64,000 nt of DNA from Chelativorans alearensis (GTDB taxonomy: Bacteria > Pseudomonadota > Alphaproteobacteria > Rhizobiales > Rhizobiaceae): positions 346,665-410,664 of the forward strand of contig NZ_WQNI01000013.1 in NCBI RefSeq assembly GCF_010993735.1, in the 5' to 3' direction. The translations under genes and the position numbers were made by a program. Each line of letters begins with the position of its first letter. The first letter of the stretch is position 1. Shown in pieces: positions 44,461-52,823 of this stretch. A model generated the notes under the pieces. The model did no database searches. It was given only the letters and a program-made list of their open reading frames with translations, and had not been told where the DNA came from.

Positions 44461-45338
44461 CGCGCCACCGTCCCGAACAGGCCCTGGGGGCGGAAGACCA
44501 GCACCAGGGCGACCAGGAGGGTGGTCAGCATCTTGGCAAGCGTCGGCGAGAAGAACATGGAGATGATGCCGTCCGAAAGGCCGATGAGGATCGCCGCGAC
44601 CACCGTGCCGCGCAGGGAGCCGAGCCCGCCGATGATGACGACGATGAAGGACAGAAGCAGCGGATCGAGGCCCATCAGGTAATGGGCCTGCTGAATGGGA
44701 ACGATGAGGACCGCGGCGACGGCCGCAAGTGCCGCGCCCAGCGCGAAGACGCCGGCATAGACGCGGCCGACGGGGATGCCGAAGGCTTGTGCCGTCTCGC
44801 GGTCGTACTGGGTGGCGCGCATGACGAGGCCGATCTTCGTGCGCGTGAGCGCGAACCAGGTGGCGAGCATCATGAGGATGGAAGCGACGATGACGGCCAG
44901 CTTATAGGCCGAGTAACCGAACCAGGGCAGGCTGATGCGCATGTCGAAGGGCGCCTGCACCGGCCGCGCCTCCGGACCGTAGAAAGTGAGCGCGAGCTGC
45001 TGGAGAATGTAGAGAAGGCCGATGGTGGCGACGATGGTGGCTTCCGGTTCGTAATTGAGCCGGCTCAGCACCAGGCGCTCGGCGAGGAAGGCTATCGCCG
45101 CGACGACCAGCGGGCTGAGGATGAGGGCGAGGAGGAAGCCGATGGCCGGGTGGCCGCTCACGAGGCTGGCAAACCACCAGGCGAGGACGGCGCCCAGCAT
45201 GTAGAACTCGCCATGGGCGACGTTGACTACGCGCATGACGCCGAAGACCAGCGAGAGGCCGAGCGCCATCAGGGCCAGCACCGCCGCGGTGACGAGGCCT
45301 TCAAGGGTGGCGAGGAGGAGGTAGGGTCCGAAGGCCAT
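44457..45338 (-). CDS. LivH-type ABC transporter permease
   Basis: This 293-residue membrane protein has the LivH signature GVMRVVNVAHGEFYMLGA near the N-terminus and the loop MRATQYDRETAQAFGIPVGRVYA. It would be the second permease of the importer. It starts 347 bases after the end of the binding-protein gene; this gap contains two palindromic repeats (45405-45510 and 45571-45660) that may attenuate permease expression relative to the binding protein. Confidence 0.87.
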   Translation of the reverse strand: MAFGPYLLLATLEGLVTAAVLALMALGLSLVFGVMRVVNVAHGEFYMLGAVLAWWFASLVSGHPAIGFLLALILSPLVVAAIAFLAERLVLSRLNYEPEATIVATIGLLYILQQLALTFYGPEARPVQAPFDMRISLPWFGYSAYKLAVIVASILMMLATWFALTRTKIGLVMRATQYDRETAQAFGIPVGRVYAGVFALGAALAAVAAVLIVPIQQAHYLMGLDPLLLSFIVVIIGGLGSLRGTVVAAILIGLSDGIISMFFSPTLAKMLTTLLVALVLVFRPQGLFGTVAR

Positions 45339-45404
45339 GGGCGGCTAGGTATCGGAATGGACGAGGTGGGGTTCGCTGGCATTCACGGTGGGCATTCTCC
45401 GCGG

Positions 45405-45510
45405 CTAGAGCAATTCCAGGAAAAGTGGAAACCGGTTTTCCGTCCGGAATTGCGTAAAATCAAAAGGCTAGATCATTTCATCGTTTCCGTGAAACGGTGA
45501 AATGATCTAG
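45405..45510. repeat. Rhizobial-type palindromic interspersed element, copy 2
   Basis: The element begins CTAGAGC and ends GATCTAG. It contains GTGGAAACCGGTTTTCC, CCGGAATTGCG and a hairpin with arms CTAGATCATTTCA and TGAAATGATCTAG (45468 to 45510). The core is highly similar to copy 1 at 20348-20491. It lies between the binding-protein gene and livH, in the transcribed part of the transporter operon. Confidence 0.8.
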
Positions 45511-45570
45511 TGGGGAAGAGAGCGTTCCCTCGTGCATCATCCCTGCCAAGGGAGCGTCAGCTCCCGCGAG

Positions 45571-45660
45571 CCGGGACCCATTCCGTAACCTTTCCACGTT
45601 CCGGAATGGGTCCCGGACAGCCTCCGCCCTATACGGGCTCCGGCTTCCGGGATGAGGCGC
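45571..45660. repeat. Second palindromic repeat family, copy 2, with a 15-base-pair stem
   Basis: Arms CCGGGACCCATTCCG (45571-45585) and CGGAATGGGTCCCGG (45602-45616) form a perfect 15-base-pair stem with a 16-base loop. The right part (45599-45660) is homologous to 26974-27031. The hairpin follows the binding-protein gene (stop at 45686, read on the minus strand) and could protect its mRNA 3' end. Confidence 0.75.
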
Positions 45661-45685
45661 GCGAGGACTTTGCGCTCTGGTTACG

Positions 45686-46990
45686 TCAGAACGCCATCGC
45701 CGTATAATCCGCTTCCGGCTCGTAGAGCCCGTCGTCGATCGACGTCCGGTGCACCACCTCCAGCTTGCCGTCCTTCACCTGGCTGATGCTCTGCTCGCCG
45801 AAGACCTGGTGGATCTTGCCGTTGAAGACCTTCCGGCCCTGCGGGTGCTCCCGCCCGGCTTCCATCTCGCTCATGGCCTCGGTGGCCTCGATCAGCTTGG
45901 CGCGGTCGTCCGGTCCCTGGTAGTCGGCGGCTTCCATGGCGGCCTTGATGACGTGGAGTGTCTCCCAGCAGCCGAACATGTGGGCGGCGGTGGAGACGTC
46001 CTGCGGGTCGTTGAGGCTCGCGCCGTTCTCGTCGATGCCGACGGTCTCGCGGTAGAAGGAGACGTGGTCGGGCTGGTCGGCTTGCGCGTAGCGCGGCATG
46101 CCTTCCCAGAAATGGCTGCCCTCGAGGAATTCGAGGCCGGGGCTGTTGATGTCGACGGCTTCCAGCGAATCGATGAAGCCGAAGAGCTGCGGTCCGCCGG
46201 TGCCGAAGAACTCGCCCATCTCCTTGACGAAGGTGAGCACCGCCGGGCCGACCATGACATGATAAATCACGTCCGTGTCGCGCGGGATCTGCGGGAAATA
46301 GCGGGTAAAGGAGGTCTCCGTCGGCGGGATCGGCACCTTGGCGACCACCTCGCCGCCCTGGGCCGCAATCGCCGGCTCGAAGAAGTCGCGATGGTCGTGG
46401 CCGAAGGCATAGTCGGGATAGACCAGTGTAACCTTCTTGCCGAGGTTGCCGGCAATCCACGGGGCGACGGAGCGCACCTGCGCCTTCACGTCGGTGATGC
46501 CCGGCTGCACGCAGTAGCGGTTCAGCTTGCCGGAGGCGACGTGGTAGCCTTCGCTCACCACGTAGTAGGGGATCTTCAACTCGCCCGCCATCGGGGCGGA
46601 GCCGACGACGACGTGCGAGAAGAGCGTGCCGTAGACGAGATCGACCTTATGCTGGTTGGCGAATTTCTGCACCACCTCGGAGCCGCGCGCCGGGTCGGTG
46701 CCGTCGTCCTCGATGACGATCTCCAACGGCCGCCCGTTGATGCCGCCTTCGTCGTTGATGAGCTTGGCGGCGGCATTGGTCACGCGTTCGTACCAGCGGC
46801 CATAGGCGGCGCCGATGCCGGTGCGGTGGCACTGGAAACCGATCCTGATGGGCTCGGAGGACTGCGCCTGGGCAAAGCGCGTGAAGCCGGGCGCGGCCAT
46901 CAGGCCGGCGGCGGCGCCGAGGCCCTTGAGCGTCGTCCTGCGGGTGAGCCCGCTACCCGAAAGGATATTGGTATTGCGATCTTCCCTCAT
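45686..46990 (-). CDS. Tat-exported substrate-binding protein of the ABC importer
   Basis: This 434-residue periplasmic binding protein of the Liv/urea/amide type has an N-terminal twin-arginine signal (TRRTTLKGLGAAAGLMAAPG, arginines at about 17-18), then IRIGFQCHRTGIGAAYG, LINDEGGINGRPLEIVIEDD and VTLVYPDYAFGHDH. The start at 46990 has AAGGGG six bases upstream; an ATG at 47005 lacks one. Its promoter carries the same candidate operator as the nicotinate operon, so its ligand is probably nicotinate, nicotinamide or a related ring compound. Similar family members bind short amides, urea or branched amino acids. Confidence 0.87.
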   Translation of the reverse strand: MREDRNTNILSGSGLTRRTTLKGLGAAAGLMAAPGFTRFAQAQSSEPIRIGFQCHRTGIGAAYGRWYERVTNAAAKLINDEGGINGRPLEIVIEDDGTDPARGSEVVQKFANQHKVDLVYGTLFSHVVVGSAPMAGELKIPYYVVSEGYHVASGKLNRYCVQPGITDVKAQVRSVAPWIAGNLGKKVTLVYPDYAFGHDHRDFFEPAIAAQGGEVVAKVPIPPTETSFTRYFPQIPRDTDVIYHVMVGPAVLTFVKEMGEFFGTGGPQLFGFIDSLEAVDINSPGLEFLEGSHFWEGMPRYAQADQPDHVSFYRETVGIDENGASLNDPQDVSTAAHMFGCWETLHVIKAAMEAADYQGPDDRAKLIEATEAMSEMEAGREHPQGRKVFNGKIHQVFGEQSISQVKDGKLEVVHRTSIDDGLYEPEADYTAMAF

Positions 46991-47066
46991 GCCGTTCCCC
47001 TTCATCGGCTGTCGTGGCCAAGTGTCCAGGCTATTTTGAGCGACGTTTCTTGTTGCCGAAAATCAC

Positions 47067-47105
47067 TTGTGTACAAACTAAATCACCAATCGCGCCTTTC
47101 GGCAA
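47067..47105 (-). promoter_or_regulatory. Promoter and candidate repressor operator of the importer
   Basis: On the minus strand TTGCCG (47100-47105) and TTTAGT (47077-47082) are 17 bases apart, and TTGTACACAA (TTGTGTACAA on the plus strand, 47067-47076) follows at once. Position relative to the -10 box is the same as at 41330-41339. The distance to the start codon at 46990 is 76 bases. Confidence 0.6.
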
Positions 47106-47137
47106 TACGGCATCGCACAAGCGGCGTTCGGCGCATC

Positions 47138-48565
47138 TTATCCGGCTGTCGGCGTCGAGAGAAGCCACAGCCCGAAGACCGTATAGCCGACCATGAGGAA
47201 GGTCATGGGGATCTGGCTCAGGCCGGCGCGGCGGGCCGATCCGTGGAGCCGGTAGGCACTAGCATGGGCGAGAACGACCGCCAGGATATGGCCGGCGACG
47301 ATGGCCGCGGCCTGGGCGTTCCAGATCGTCCAGGCGGCGCGGGCGCCCAACACGACGCCCGCCTCGACATGGGCAATCGACGTGCCGAAGAGGTTCCGGC
47401 CCTTGAAAAATGGGTCGGACATGGCGGCCAGCGCATACTGGCCGTTGACCAGAAGGGCCGCGAGGTAATGGGAGAAGTGATAGGCGAGCGCGATGGGCGC
47501 GATGGACCAGACGAGAAGGCCCGCCGCCCGTCTCCACTCGCGTCCGCCGGCCAGGCGTTCGCCCGCCCATGTGGCGAGCGCGAAGGCGGCACCGAGGCAG
47601 AGGAAGACGGCGAGGAGGCCGAGCGTGTTCTGCCAGATCACCGCGGAGCGGCCGGGAAAGGCCAGCGGGTTGATGCCGATCAGGCCGAGCCAGAAGAAGG
47701 TGCGCATGAGGCCGTCGAAGGAGACGGTGGCGAGCGCCAGGAGAAGAAAGGCGATGCCGCTTGGCGGCAGGGGCTGCGTATCCATGAGCTTGCCGCCGGG
47801 CAAGCCGAGGGAGAGGTGGAAGCCCTTCGGCGTCTGGCGGGCCGCGAAGAGAGAAAGCCGCGAGAGCATGCGGAAGAAGACCGAGAGGAATTCCATGCGC
47901 CCGGTCCAGGCGTCGAAGCCAAAAAGGCAGATGCCGGCAAAGGCGAAGAGCCAGTAGGCAAGAGCGGCGGCGGCCAGCCGCGCCGGGTCGTCCGGCGCCG
48001 TGTCGATCAGCTCGAACCAGGCGAAGGCGAAAAGGAGAAGCAGGGCGGGCTTGTAGCCGAGCCTCCCGGGAAGGCGGAACCATCCCTCCTTCCGGCCCGT
48101 CAGATGCGCGAAGAGCCTCCACGGCCCGTACCAGGGATTGAGCCACGCCCAGAGGTTTCCGAACAGACCATGGGCAAGCGTGAGCCCCACCCACAGAAGC
48201 GTCCACACCGTGAGCGGCAGCGGGTTGGCGAGCGGATCGCGGCTGCCGGATACGCCGGCATAAAGGAGGAGCGCGAAGAAAAGGAAGGAAAGAAGGCTTG
48301 TGGCGGCGCGCCCGTCCACCGGCAGGTTGGCGAGCGGCAGGCGCTTTTCGCCCAGCCGCGCCACGGTTCGCGGAGGCAGGAAGGCGAGCACGAGGAAACT
48401 TGCCGCCACCGCCAGCGCCCCACCCATCGCGTAATACTGCGTCGGCAGAAGAAGCACATGTCCCCGCTCCGAGGCATGCGCGAAGGCCGGCCCGCACAGG
48501 ACGAAGGCTGTGACCGGTGTAGTAGTGACGGAGAGGAAGGCGAAGCGGCGGGCGGCAAACTGCAT
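47138..48565 (-). CDS. Polytopic membrane protein with signal peptide
   Basis: This 475-residue protein starts with a signal-like segment ending AFAHASERGHVLLLPTQYY and has about eleven to twelve hydrophobic segments (for example LLSFLFFALLLYAGVSG and PLTVWTLLWVGLTLAHGLFG). It resembles a family of membrane proteins sometimes annotated after fenitrothion hydrolase components, but I am not certain of it and give no function. A loop LWAWLNPWYGPWR is tryptophan-rich. It is the last gene of its strand here before the transporter operator region; the small exported protein at 48640 lies upstream on the same strand. Confidence 0.6.
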   Translation of the reverse strand: MQFAARRFAFLSVTTTPVTAFVLCGPAFAHASERGHVLLLPTQYYAMGGALAVAASFLVLAFLPPRTVARLGEKRLPLANLPVDGRAATSLLSFLFFALLLYAGVSGSRDPLANPLPLTVWTLLWVGLTLAHGLFGNLWAWLNPWYGPWRLFAHLTGRKEGWFRLPGRLGYKPALLLLFAFAWFELIDTAPDDPARLAAAALAYWLFAFAGICLFGFDAWTGRMEFLSVFFRMLSRLSLFAARQTPKGFHLSLGLPGGKLMDTQPLPPSGIAFLLLALATVSFDGLMRTFFWLGLIGINPLAFPGRSAVIWQNTLGLLAVFLCLGAAFALATWAGERLAGGREWRRAAGLLVWSIAPIALAYHFSHYLAALLVNGQYALAAMSDPFFKGRNLFGTSIAHVEAGVVLGARAAWTIWNAQAAAIVAGHILAVVLAHASAYRLHGSARRAGLSQIPMTFLMVGYTVFGLWLLSTPTAG

Positions 48566-48639
48566 GCCGCCAATGTGGCCGAGACGCGACGATTTGAAAA
48601 GCGGGCGCGCGCCTCGCCTTGGAAGCGCGCGCCGGGACT

Positions 48640-48879
48640 TCAGATTCCGAGCAGCGTCTTGGCTTCTCCCAGCGACGCCTCGGATGCGGCATGGTCGCCG
48701 GCCTGGTGCTGCTCTTCGCCCTGCGCGCGCAGCTCCATGACCTTTGCCCTATCCTCGTCCGAGAGATCGGCCGTCTCCAGCGCCGCGTCAACCTCCGCCA
48801 TGAGGGCGGGGCATTGATTGGCGAGGGCCGTCACCGGGAAGGCAAGCAGCGACAATGCGAGAATGATGGAACGCAACAT
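48640..48879 (-). CDS. Small exported helical protein
   Basis: This 79-residue protein has a signal peptide (LRSIILALSLLAFPVTALA, cleavage after ALA) and a short mature part of 59 residues with one cysteine near its start, rich in Ala, Glu and Asp (LETADLSDEDRAKVMELRAQG). GGAGGAG precedes the ATG. The mature part looks like a helical hairpin. The family is not recognised; it is likely periplasmic. It lies 74 bases upstream of the membrane protein gene. Confidence 0.65.
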   Translation of the reverse strand: MLRSIILALSLLAFPVTALANQCPALMAEVDAALETADLSDEDRAKVMELRAQGEEQHQAGDHAASEASLGEAKTLLGI

Positions 48880-48974
48880 GGAAAGCTCCTCCTTCGCCGG
48901 CGTGACATCTGCTGCATTTTGCCGGCGAAGCGGACCATACCGCCGCGCTCTGGCGCTGTGAAGGCGAGGAGCGC

Positions 48975-49922
48975 TCACGATTGCGCGAGCTTGTCCGGCA
49001 CGGGTGACGACCGGGCGGGCCCTTCCGGCCGGTGTTGCCGCCGGGGCTCAGCCCCCAAGCGGGCGGCAAGCGCCTCTGCATCGAAGGGCGCGCGCACCTT
49101 CACGTCATTGTCGAAATAGACGAACACGTCGCGCCCACGGTCGAGCGGTCTCGTCGGGGCAAGCACACGCTCGGCATTCCCAGGCTCGCGGCCGCGCGTC
49201 CAGGCCCGAACGCGCTTTGCCCAGCGGTCGAGCGCCGCCTCGTCATAGCCGCTCGTGTAAAGCTGCTCGGCGCCGTGCAGCCGGCAATAGACGAAGTCGG
49301 CCGTCAGATCCATGAGCAGGGGCCATTGCGGTGTGTCGGCGCATACCAGCGCCACGCCGTAGCGGCGCAAAAGCGCGATGAAAGCTTCCGTGCGGAAGCT
49401 GTCATGGCGAATCTCGAGGGCATGGCGCAGCGGGCGCCTGGCGTCGGGCTCGAGCCAGGCGCGCCCGGTCAAGCGCGAATCGTGCCGCCGCGCCAGCCGC
49501 GCTGCCTCCTCTGTGTCGTGCGGGAGGAGGGCGAGGAAGGCTTCCAGGCGGCCGGCATCGAACGCCGTCTGCGGCGGCAACTGCCAGAGGACCGGCCCCA
49601 GCTTCGGCCCCAGCCGCAAGACCCCCGAGGCCAGGAAATTGGCGAGCGGCGTCTTCGCGTCCCGCAGTTTCAGCATATGGGTGATGTAGCGCGAGCCCTT
49701 GATTGCGAAGACGAAATCGTCGGGCGTTTCCTCGCTCCAGCGTGCAAAGCTTTCAGGCCGCTGCAGGCCGTAAAATGTGCCGTTGATCTCAATTGAACGG
49801 AACTGTTGCGCCGCATAGGCGAGTTCCTTCTTCTGAGGAAGATCGGCCGGATAGAAGACGCCGCGCCAGGGCGGATAGGTCCAGCCGGATATGCCGATGC
49901 GGATAGTTCCTGCTGTCGTCAT
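48975..49922 (-). CDS. DUF72-family protein
   Basis: This 315-residue protein fits DUF72 (YecE-like TIM barrel): RIGISGWTYPPWRGVFYP, ELAYAAQQFRSIEINGTFYG, FVFAIKGSRYITHMLKL, WQLPPQTAFD and FVYCRLHG. The family is cytoplasmic, resembles phosphodiesterase or isomerase barrels and has no settled reaction. The ATG at 49922 was chosen; the longer open frame is unsupported. It diverges from the Gfo/Idh oxidoreductase across a 388-base gap. Confidence 0.82.
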   Translation of the reverse strand: MTTAGTIRIGISGWTYPPWRGVFYPADLPQKKELAYAAQQFRSIEINGTFYGLQRPESFARWSEETPDDFVFAIKGSRYITHMLKLRDAKTPLANFLASGVLRLGPKLGPVLWQLPPQTAFDAGRLEAFLALLPHDTEEAARLARRHDSRLTGRAWLEPDARRPLRHALEIRHDSFRTEAFIALLRRYGVALVCADTPQWPLLMDLTADFVYCRLHGAEQLYTSGYDEAALDRWAKRVRAWTRGREPGNAERVLAPTRPLDRGRDVFVYFDNDVKVRAPFDAEALAARLGAEPRRQHRPEGPARSSPVPDKLAQS

Positions 49923-50310
49923 GCTGGTCTCAGTGCCCGTTCGAAGGCGAGGCGCTCTCTTCGCGTTGGTTCCCATCGAAAACCCGGGGTGCGATGGCAT
50001 CGTTCCGTCGGGCCGGGCGCTATATGTGTTTTTGACGGGCTTGCGCCGCTGCCTGCGCACGTAGACGGTCTCCGCCGCGGCGAAGGACGGCAGCGCCTGG
50101 AGCGGTGGTCCCGCGTGCCGTTGTTCCTCTGGCTGACAGCCCGCCCGCTGGCCGCCTGACATCCGCAGGGCGATCGGTCAATTTACGTCTTTCATGATTG
50201 TAAAGACGCCTCGTATGATCGAAGCTGATTGACTAGATCACCACGAAAATGTGCATTACTTCAACGCTGGCGGCCTCTGCCCGCCGGTTTTCGACCAGGG
50301 AGCTCTCTTC
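49923..50310. promoter_or_regulatory. Divergent gap with an inverted repeat
   Basis: No gene is seen in this 388-base gap. At 50186-50208 lie seven-base arms CGTCTTT and AAAGACG separated by nine bases, a plausible operator for the downstream oxidoreductase. AT-rich sequence around 50180-50250 could hold its promoter. The rest is GC-rich sequence without recognisable structure. Confidence 0.4.
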
Positions 50311-51609
50311 TTGAAATACGCAATTGTAGGCACTGGCGCGCGTCATCAGATGTTCCGGCGCGCCATCACCGAAACCTATGGCGGGCAAAACGAGCTGGTT
50401 GGCCTGTGCGACACGAACGACAGGCGGCTGGCGCTTTCGGCGTCCGCCATCCCCGATCAGAGCGGCAACGGCATCGCCACCTACAAGGCGCCGCAGTTCA
50501 TGCAGATGCTGGACGAGCAGAAGCCGGATGCGGTGGTGGTGACCGTGCCGGACTATCTGCACCATGAATACATCGTCGCGGCCATGCGGGCCGGCTGCGA
50601 CGTGATGACGGAAAAGCCGATGACGACGGATCTCGGCAGGCTCAAGGCGATCCTCGACGCGCAGAAGGAAACCGGGCGCTCGGTCGTCGTCACCTTCAAC
50701 TACCGCTACACGCCGGCGCGCACACAGATCAAGGACATGCTGCAGTCGGGCGCCATCGGCACGATCACCGCGGTCGATTTCAGCTGGCATCTCGACCGGG
50801 TTCACGGCGCCGATTATTTCCGCCGCTGGCACCGCTACAAGGAAAAGTCCGGCGGCCTTCTGGTGCACAAGTCCACGCACCACTTCGATCTGGTCAACTG
50901 GTGGCTCGATTCCTCCCCCAGCGCCGTCTCGGCGCAGGGGCGGCGCGCCTTCTATCGGCCCGAGACGGCGGAGCGTCTGGGGCTCGACGACCGCGGCGAG
51001 CGCTGCCACGACTGCCCGGCCGCCGAGCGCTGCGACTTCCGGCTCGATCTTGCCGCCGACGAGGCGCTGCGCCAGATCTATCTCGAGGCGGAGGATATCG
51101 ACGGCTATTTCCGCGACCGGTGCGTCTTCGACGAGGACATCACCATCGAGGACACGATGCAGGTGCAGGTCGGATACGAAAGCGGCGCCATGCTCAACTA
51201 CACGCTATGCGCCTACAGCCCGTGGGAGGGGCTGGAGGTGCGTTTCCACGGCACCAAAGGTGAGCTCGTCCATCGCCATGTGGAGGTGCACGGCGTTTTC
51301 GGCGGCAAGCGGGAAAGGCCGGCCGAGGACGCCATGACTACCGTGCTTCACGTTGCGGGCGAAAACCCGCGGAAGCTCGACGTGTGGACCGGCGAGGGCG
51401 ACCACGGGGGCGCCGACCCGGTCATGCTGGGCTATCTGTTCAACCCCGACAGCATGGAGGAGGACCGCTACGGGCGCGGCTCGACGCATGTCGACGGCGC
51501 GTGGTCGATCCTCACCGGCATCGCCGCCAACGCCTCGATGGCAAGCGGAGAGACCACACACGTGGCACGCATGCTCAGCGAGAACGGGATCGAATTGCCA
51601 CGGCGGTAG
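50311..51609 (+). CDS. Gfo/Idh/MocA-family oxidoreductase
   Basis: This 432-residue protein has an N-terminal Rossmann fold (KYAIVGTGARHQMFRRA), MTEKPMTTDLGRLKAI, the conserved EKP-like signature, and the C-terminal substrate domain (GGLLVHKSTHHFDLVNWWL) with catalytic histidine. The TTG at 50311 was chosen since AGGGAG stands eight bases upstream and the fold begins at once; an in-frame ATG at 50251 lacks a ribosome site. A cysteine cluster (residues 232, 235, 241, 271) suggests a metal site. It is probably a sugar or inositol dehydrogenase; substrate unknown. Confidence 0.83.
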   Translation: MKYAIVGTGARHQMFRRAITETYGGQNELVGLCDTNDRRLALSASAIPDQSGNGIATYKAPQFMQMLDEQKPDAVVVTVPDYLHHEYIVAAMRAGCDVMTEKPMTTDLGRLKAILDAQKETGRSVVVTFNYRYTPARTQIKDMLQSGAIGTITAVDFSWHLDRVHGADYFRRWHRYKEKSGGLLVHKSTHHFDLVNWWLDSSPSAVSAQGRRAFYRPETAERLGLDDRGERCHDCPAAERCDFRLDLAADEALRQIYLEAEDIDGYFRDRCVFDEDITIEDTMQVQVGYESGAMLNYTLCAYSPWEGLEVRFHGTKGELVHRHVEVHGVFGGKRERPAEDAMTTVLHVAGENPRKLDVWTGEGDHGGADPVMLGYLFNPDSMEEDRYGRGSTHVDGAWSILTGIAANASMASGETTHVARMLSENGIELPRR

Positions 51610-51657
51610 GTTAGGAGGGTCAGATGGCCTGCCATCCGAAGCCCGACGGGCGTAGGG

Positions 51658-51747
51658 TGGCGGAGAGGGAGGGATTCGAACCCCCGATACCCTTGCGAGT
51701 ATGCCGCATTTCGAGTGCGGTGCTTTCAACCACTCAGCCACCTCTCC
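51658..51747 (-). tRNA. tRNA-Ser (anticodon CGA)
   Basis: The minus strand folds as a class II tRNA of 90 bases: acceptor GGAGAGG with CCTCTCC, anticodon stem CCGCA/TGCGG around CTCGAAA, a long variable arm (CATACTCGCAAGGGTATC), T-loop GGTTCGAATCC and an encoded CCA at 51658-51660. Anticodon CGA reads UCG serine codons. Confidence 0.97.
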
Positions 51748-51783
51748 GCGCGGGCGCGCGGAGCGCCCGAATGCAGCGGCGCT

Positions 51784-51812
51784 TAGATAGCGGCGAACCA
51801 ATTTTGTTACAA
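51784..51812 (-). promoter_or_regulatory. Promoter of tRNA-Ser
   Basis: On the minus strand TTGTAA (51807-51812) and TATCTA (51784-51789) are 17 bases apart, about 37 bases upstream of the tRNA 5' end. This is a good sigma-70 match. Confidence 0.6.
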
Positions 51813-51844
51813 GGCCATTTTACGGCGCAATTTGCCGCTTTGCC

Positions 51845-51873
51845 TTGACCGCCTCGCCCTCGTTCAGTATAAG
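51845..51873 (+). promoter_or_regulatory. Promoter of rplU-rpmA
   Basis: TTGACC (51845-51850) and TATAAG (51868-51873) are separated by exactly 17 bases, the best sigma-70 match in the window. Transcription should start near 51880, giving a leader of about 157 bases before rplU. Confidence 0.75.
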
Positions 51874-51883
51874 TTTGCCATCT

Positions 51884-51909
51884 GCGGCGCGGAGGATTCT
51901 CCGCGCCGC
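51884..51909 (+). promoter_or_regulatory. 5'-terminal leader hairpin of the rplU transcript
   Basis: Arms GCGGCGCGGAG and CTCCGCGCCGC form a perfect 11-base-pair stem with a GATT loop. From the promoter position it would be at or within a few bases of the transcript's 5' end. It may protect the mRNA or take part in ribosomal-protein feedback; the following bases (TTATTTCG) have only a short T-rich tract. Confidence 0.6.
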
Positions 51910-52036
51910 TTATTTCGTGGGCTCATAGGGCTCACGCCGAGGGCTCATAACGAGCTGAAACGACTGACAAAAAGACGGCAGGTCCAGTTCCGCAAGGGGC
52001 AGACCAAGCCGGACCGGACACCGAAAGGCAAGAAAG

Positions 52037-52723
52037 ATGTTCGCAGTCATCAAAACCGGTGGCAAGCAGTACCGCGTCGCCGCCGAGGACCTCCTGCAGG
52101 TCGAAAGGGTCGCCGGCGAGCCCGGCGAGATTATCCAATTCGGCAGCGTGCTTGCCGTGGGCGAAGGCGAGGACGTGACCATCGGCGTGCCCTTCGTAGA
52201 CGGTGCCAGCGTGGCGGCGGAAGTGGTCGAGCAGGGCCGCGGGCCGAAGGTCATCGCCTTCAAGAAGCGCCGGCGTCAGAACTCGCGCCGCAAGCGCGGC
52301 CATCGCCAGCTTCTGACGACGGTGCGCATCTCCGAGATCCTCCTGGGCGGCGCAAAGCCTTCCAAGAAGGCGGCGGCAAAGCCCGCGCCGAAGGCGGAAG
52401 AGAAGCCGGCGGCGAAGGCCGAGGAAAAGCCCGCCAAGGCCAAGACGGCGCCGAAGGAAAAGGCCGCCGAGCCGGCGGAAGCCAAGGCCGAGAAGGCCGC
52501 CAAGCCGCTGTTCACGGCGCCCAAGGGCGAGGCCGACGATCTCACCAAGATCAAGGGCATCGGCCCGGTGGCGGCCGGCCAGCTCAACGAGCAGGGGATC
52601 ACCACCTTCGCGCAGATCGCCGCGCTTTCCGACGAGGATATCGCGAAGATCGACGAGGCCATGCCCTTCAGCGCCGACCAGATCCAGGACTGGCGCGAGC
52701 AGGCCAAGGCGCTGGCGCAATAA
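52037..52723 (+). CDS. rplU: Ribosomal protein L21 with C-terminal extension
   Basis: The first about 103 residues are ordinary L21 ([36 protein letters not shown]), a 50S protein that binds 23S rRNA. The protein is 228 residues, so about 125 extra residues follow: a lysine/alanine/glutamate-rich linker (about 105-162) and a compact end ([36 protein letters not shown]) resembling a helix-hairpin-helix domain. Such extended L21 proteins occur in Hyphomicrobiales. The first gene of rplU-rpmA. Confidence 0.95.
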   Translation: MFAVIKTGGKQYRVAAEDLLQVERVAGEPGEIIQFGSVLAVGEGEDVTIGVPFVDGASVAAEVVEQGRGPKVIAFKKRRRQNSRRKRGHRQLLTTVRISEILLGGAKPSKKAAAKPAPKAEEKPAAKAEEKPAKAKTAPKEKAAEPAEAKAEKAAKPLFTAPKGEADDLTKIKGIGPVAAGQLNEQGITTFAQIAALSDEDIAKIDEAMPFSADQIQDWREQAKALAQ

Positions 52724-52823
52724 AGGTCGGGCCACTGGCCTGAGGCAAACGATTTGCAAATGAACGCGTGTGCGTTCATAAGGGAAATGAAGGCGCTCCT
52801 GGCGGGCGCAAAGGAGTAGAGTC

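Noticed and set aside
45749..48817. 1022-codon open frame on the plus strand
   Set aside because: It lies antisense to the binding-protein and membrane-protein genes and crosses the intergenic promoter; low-complexity composition and no recognisable motif.
50251..50310. ATG-started extension of the Gfo/Idh gene
   Set aside because: No ribosome site; extension is not part of the Rossmann fold, whereas the TTG at 50311 has a good one.
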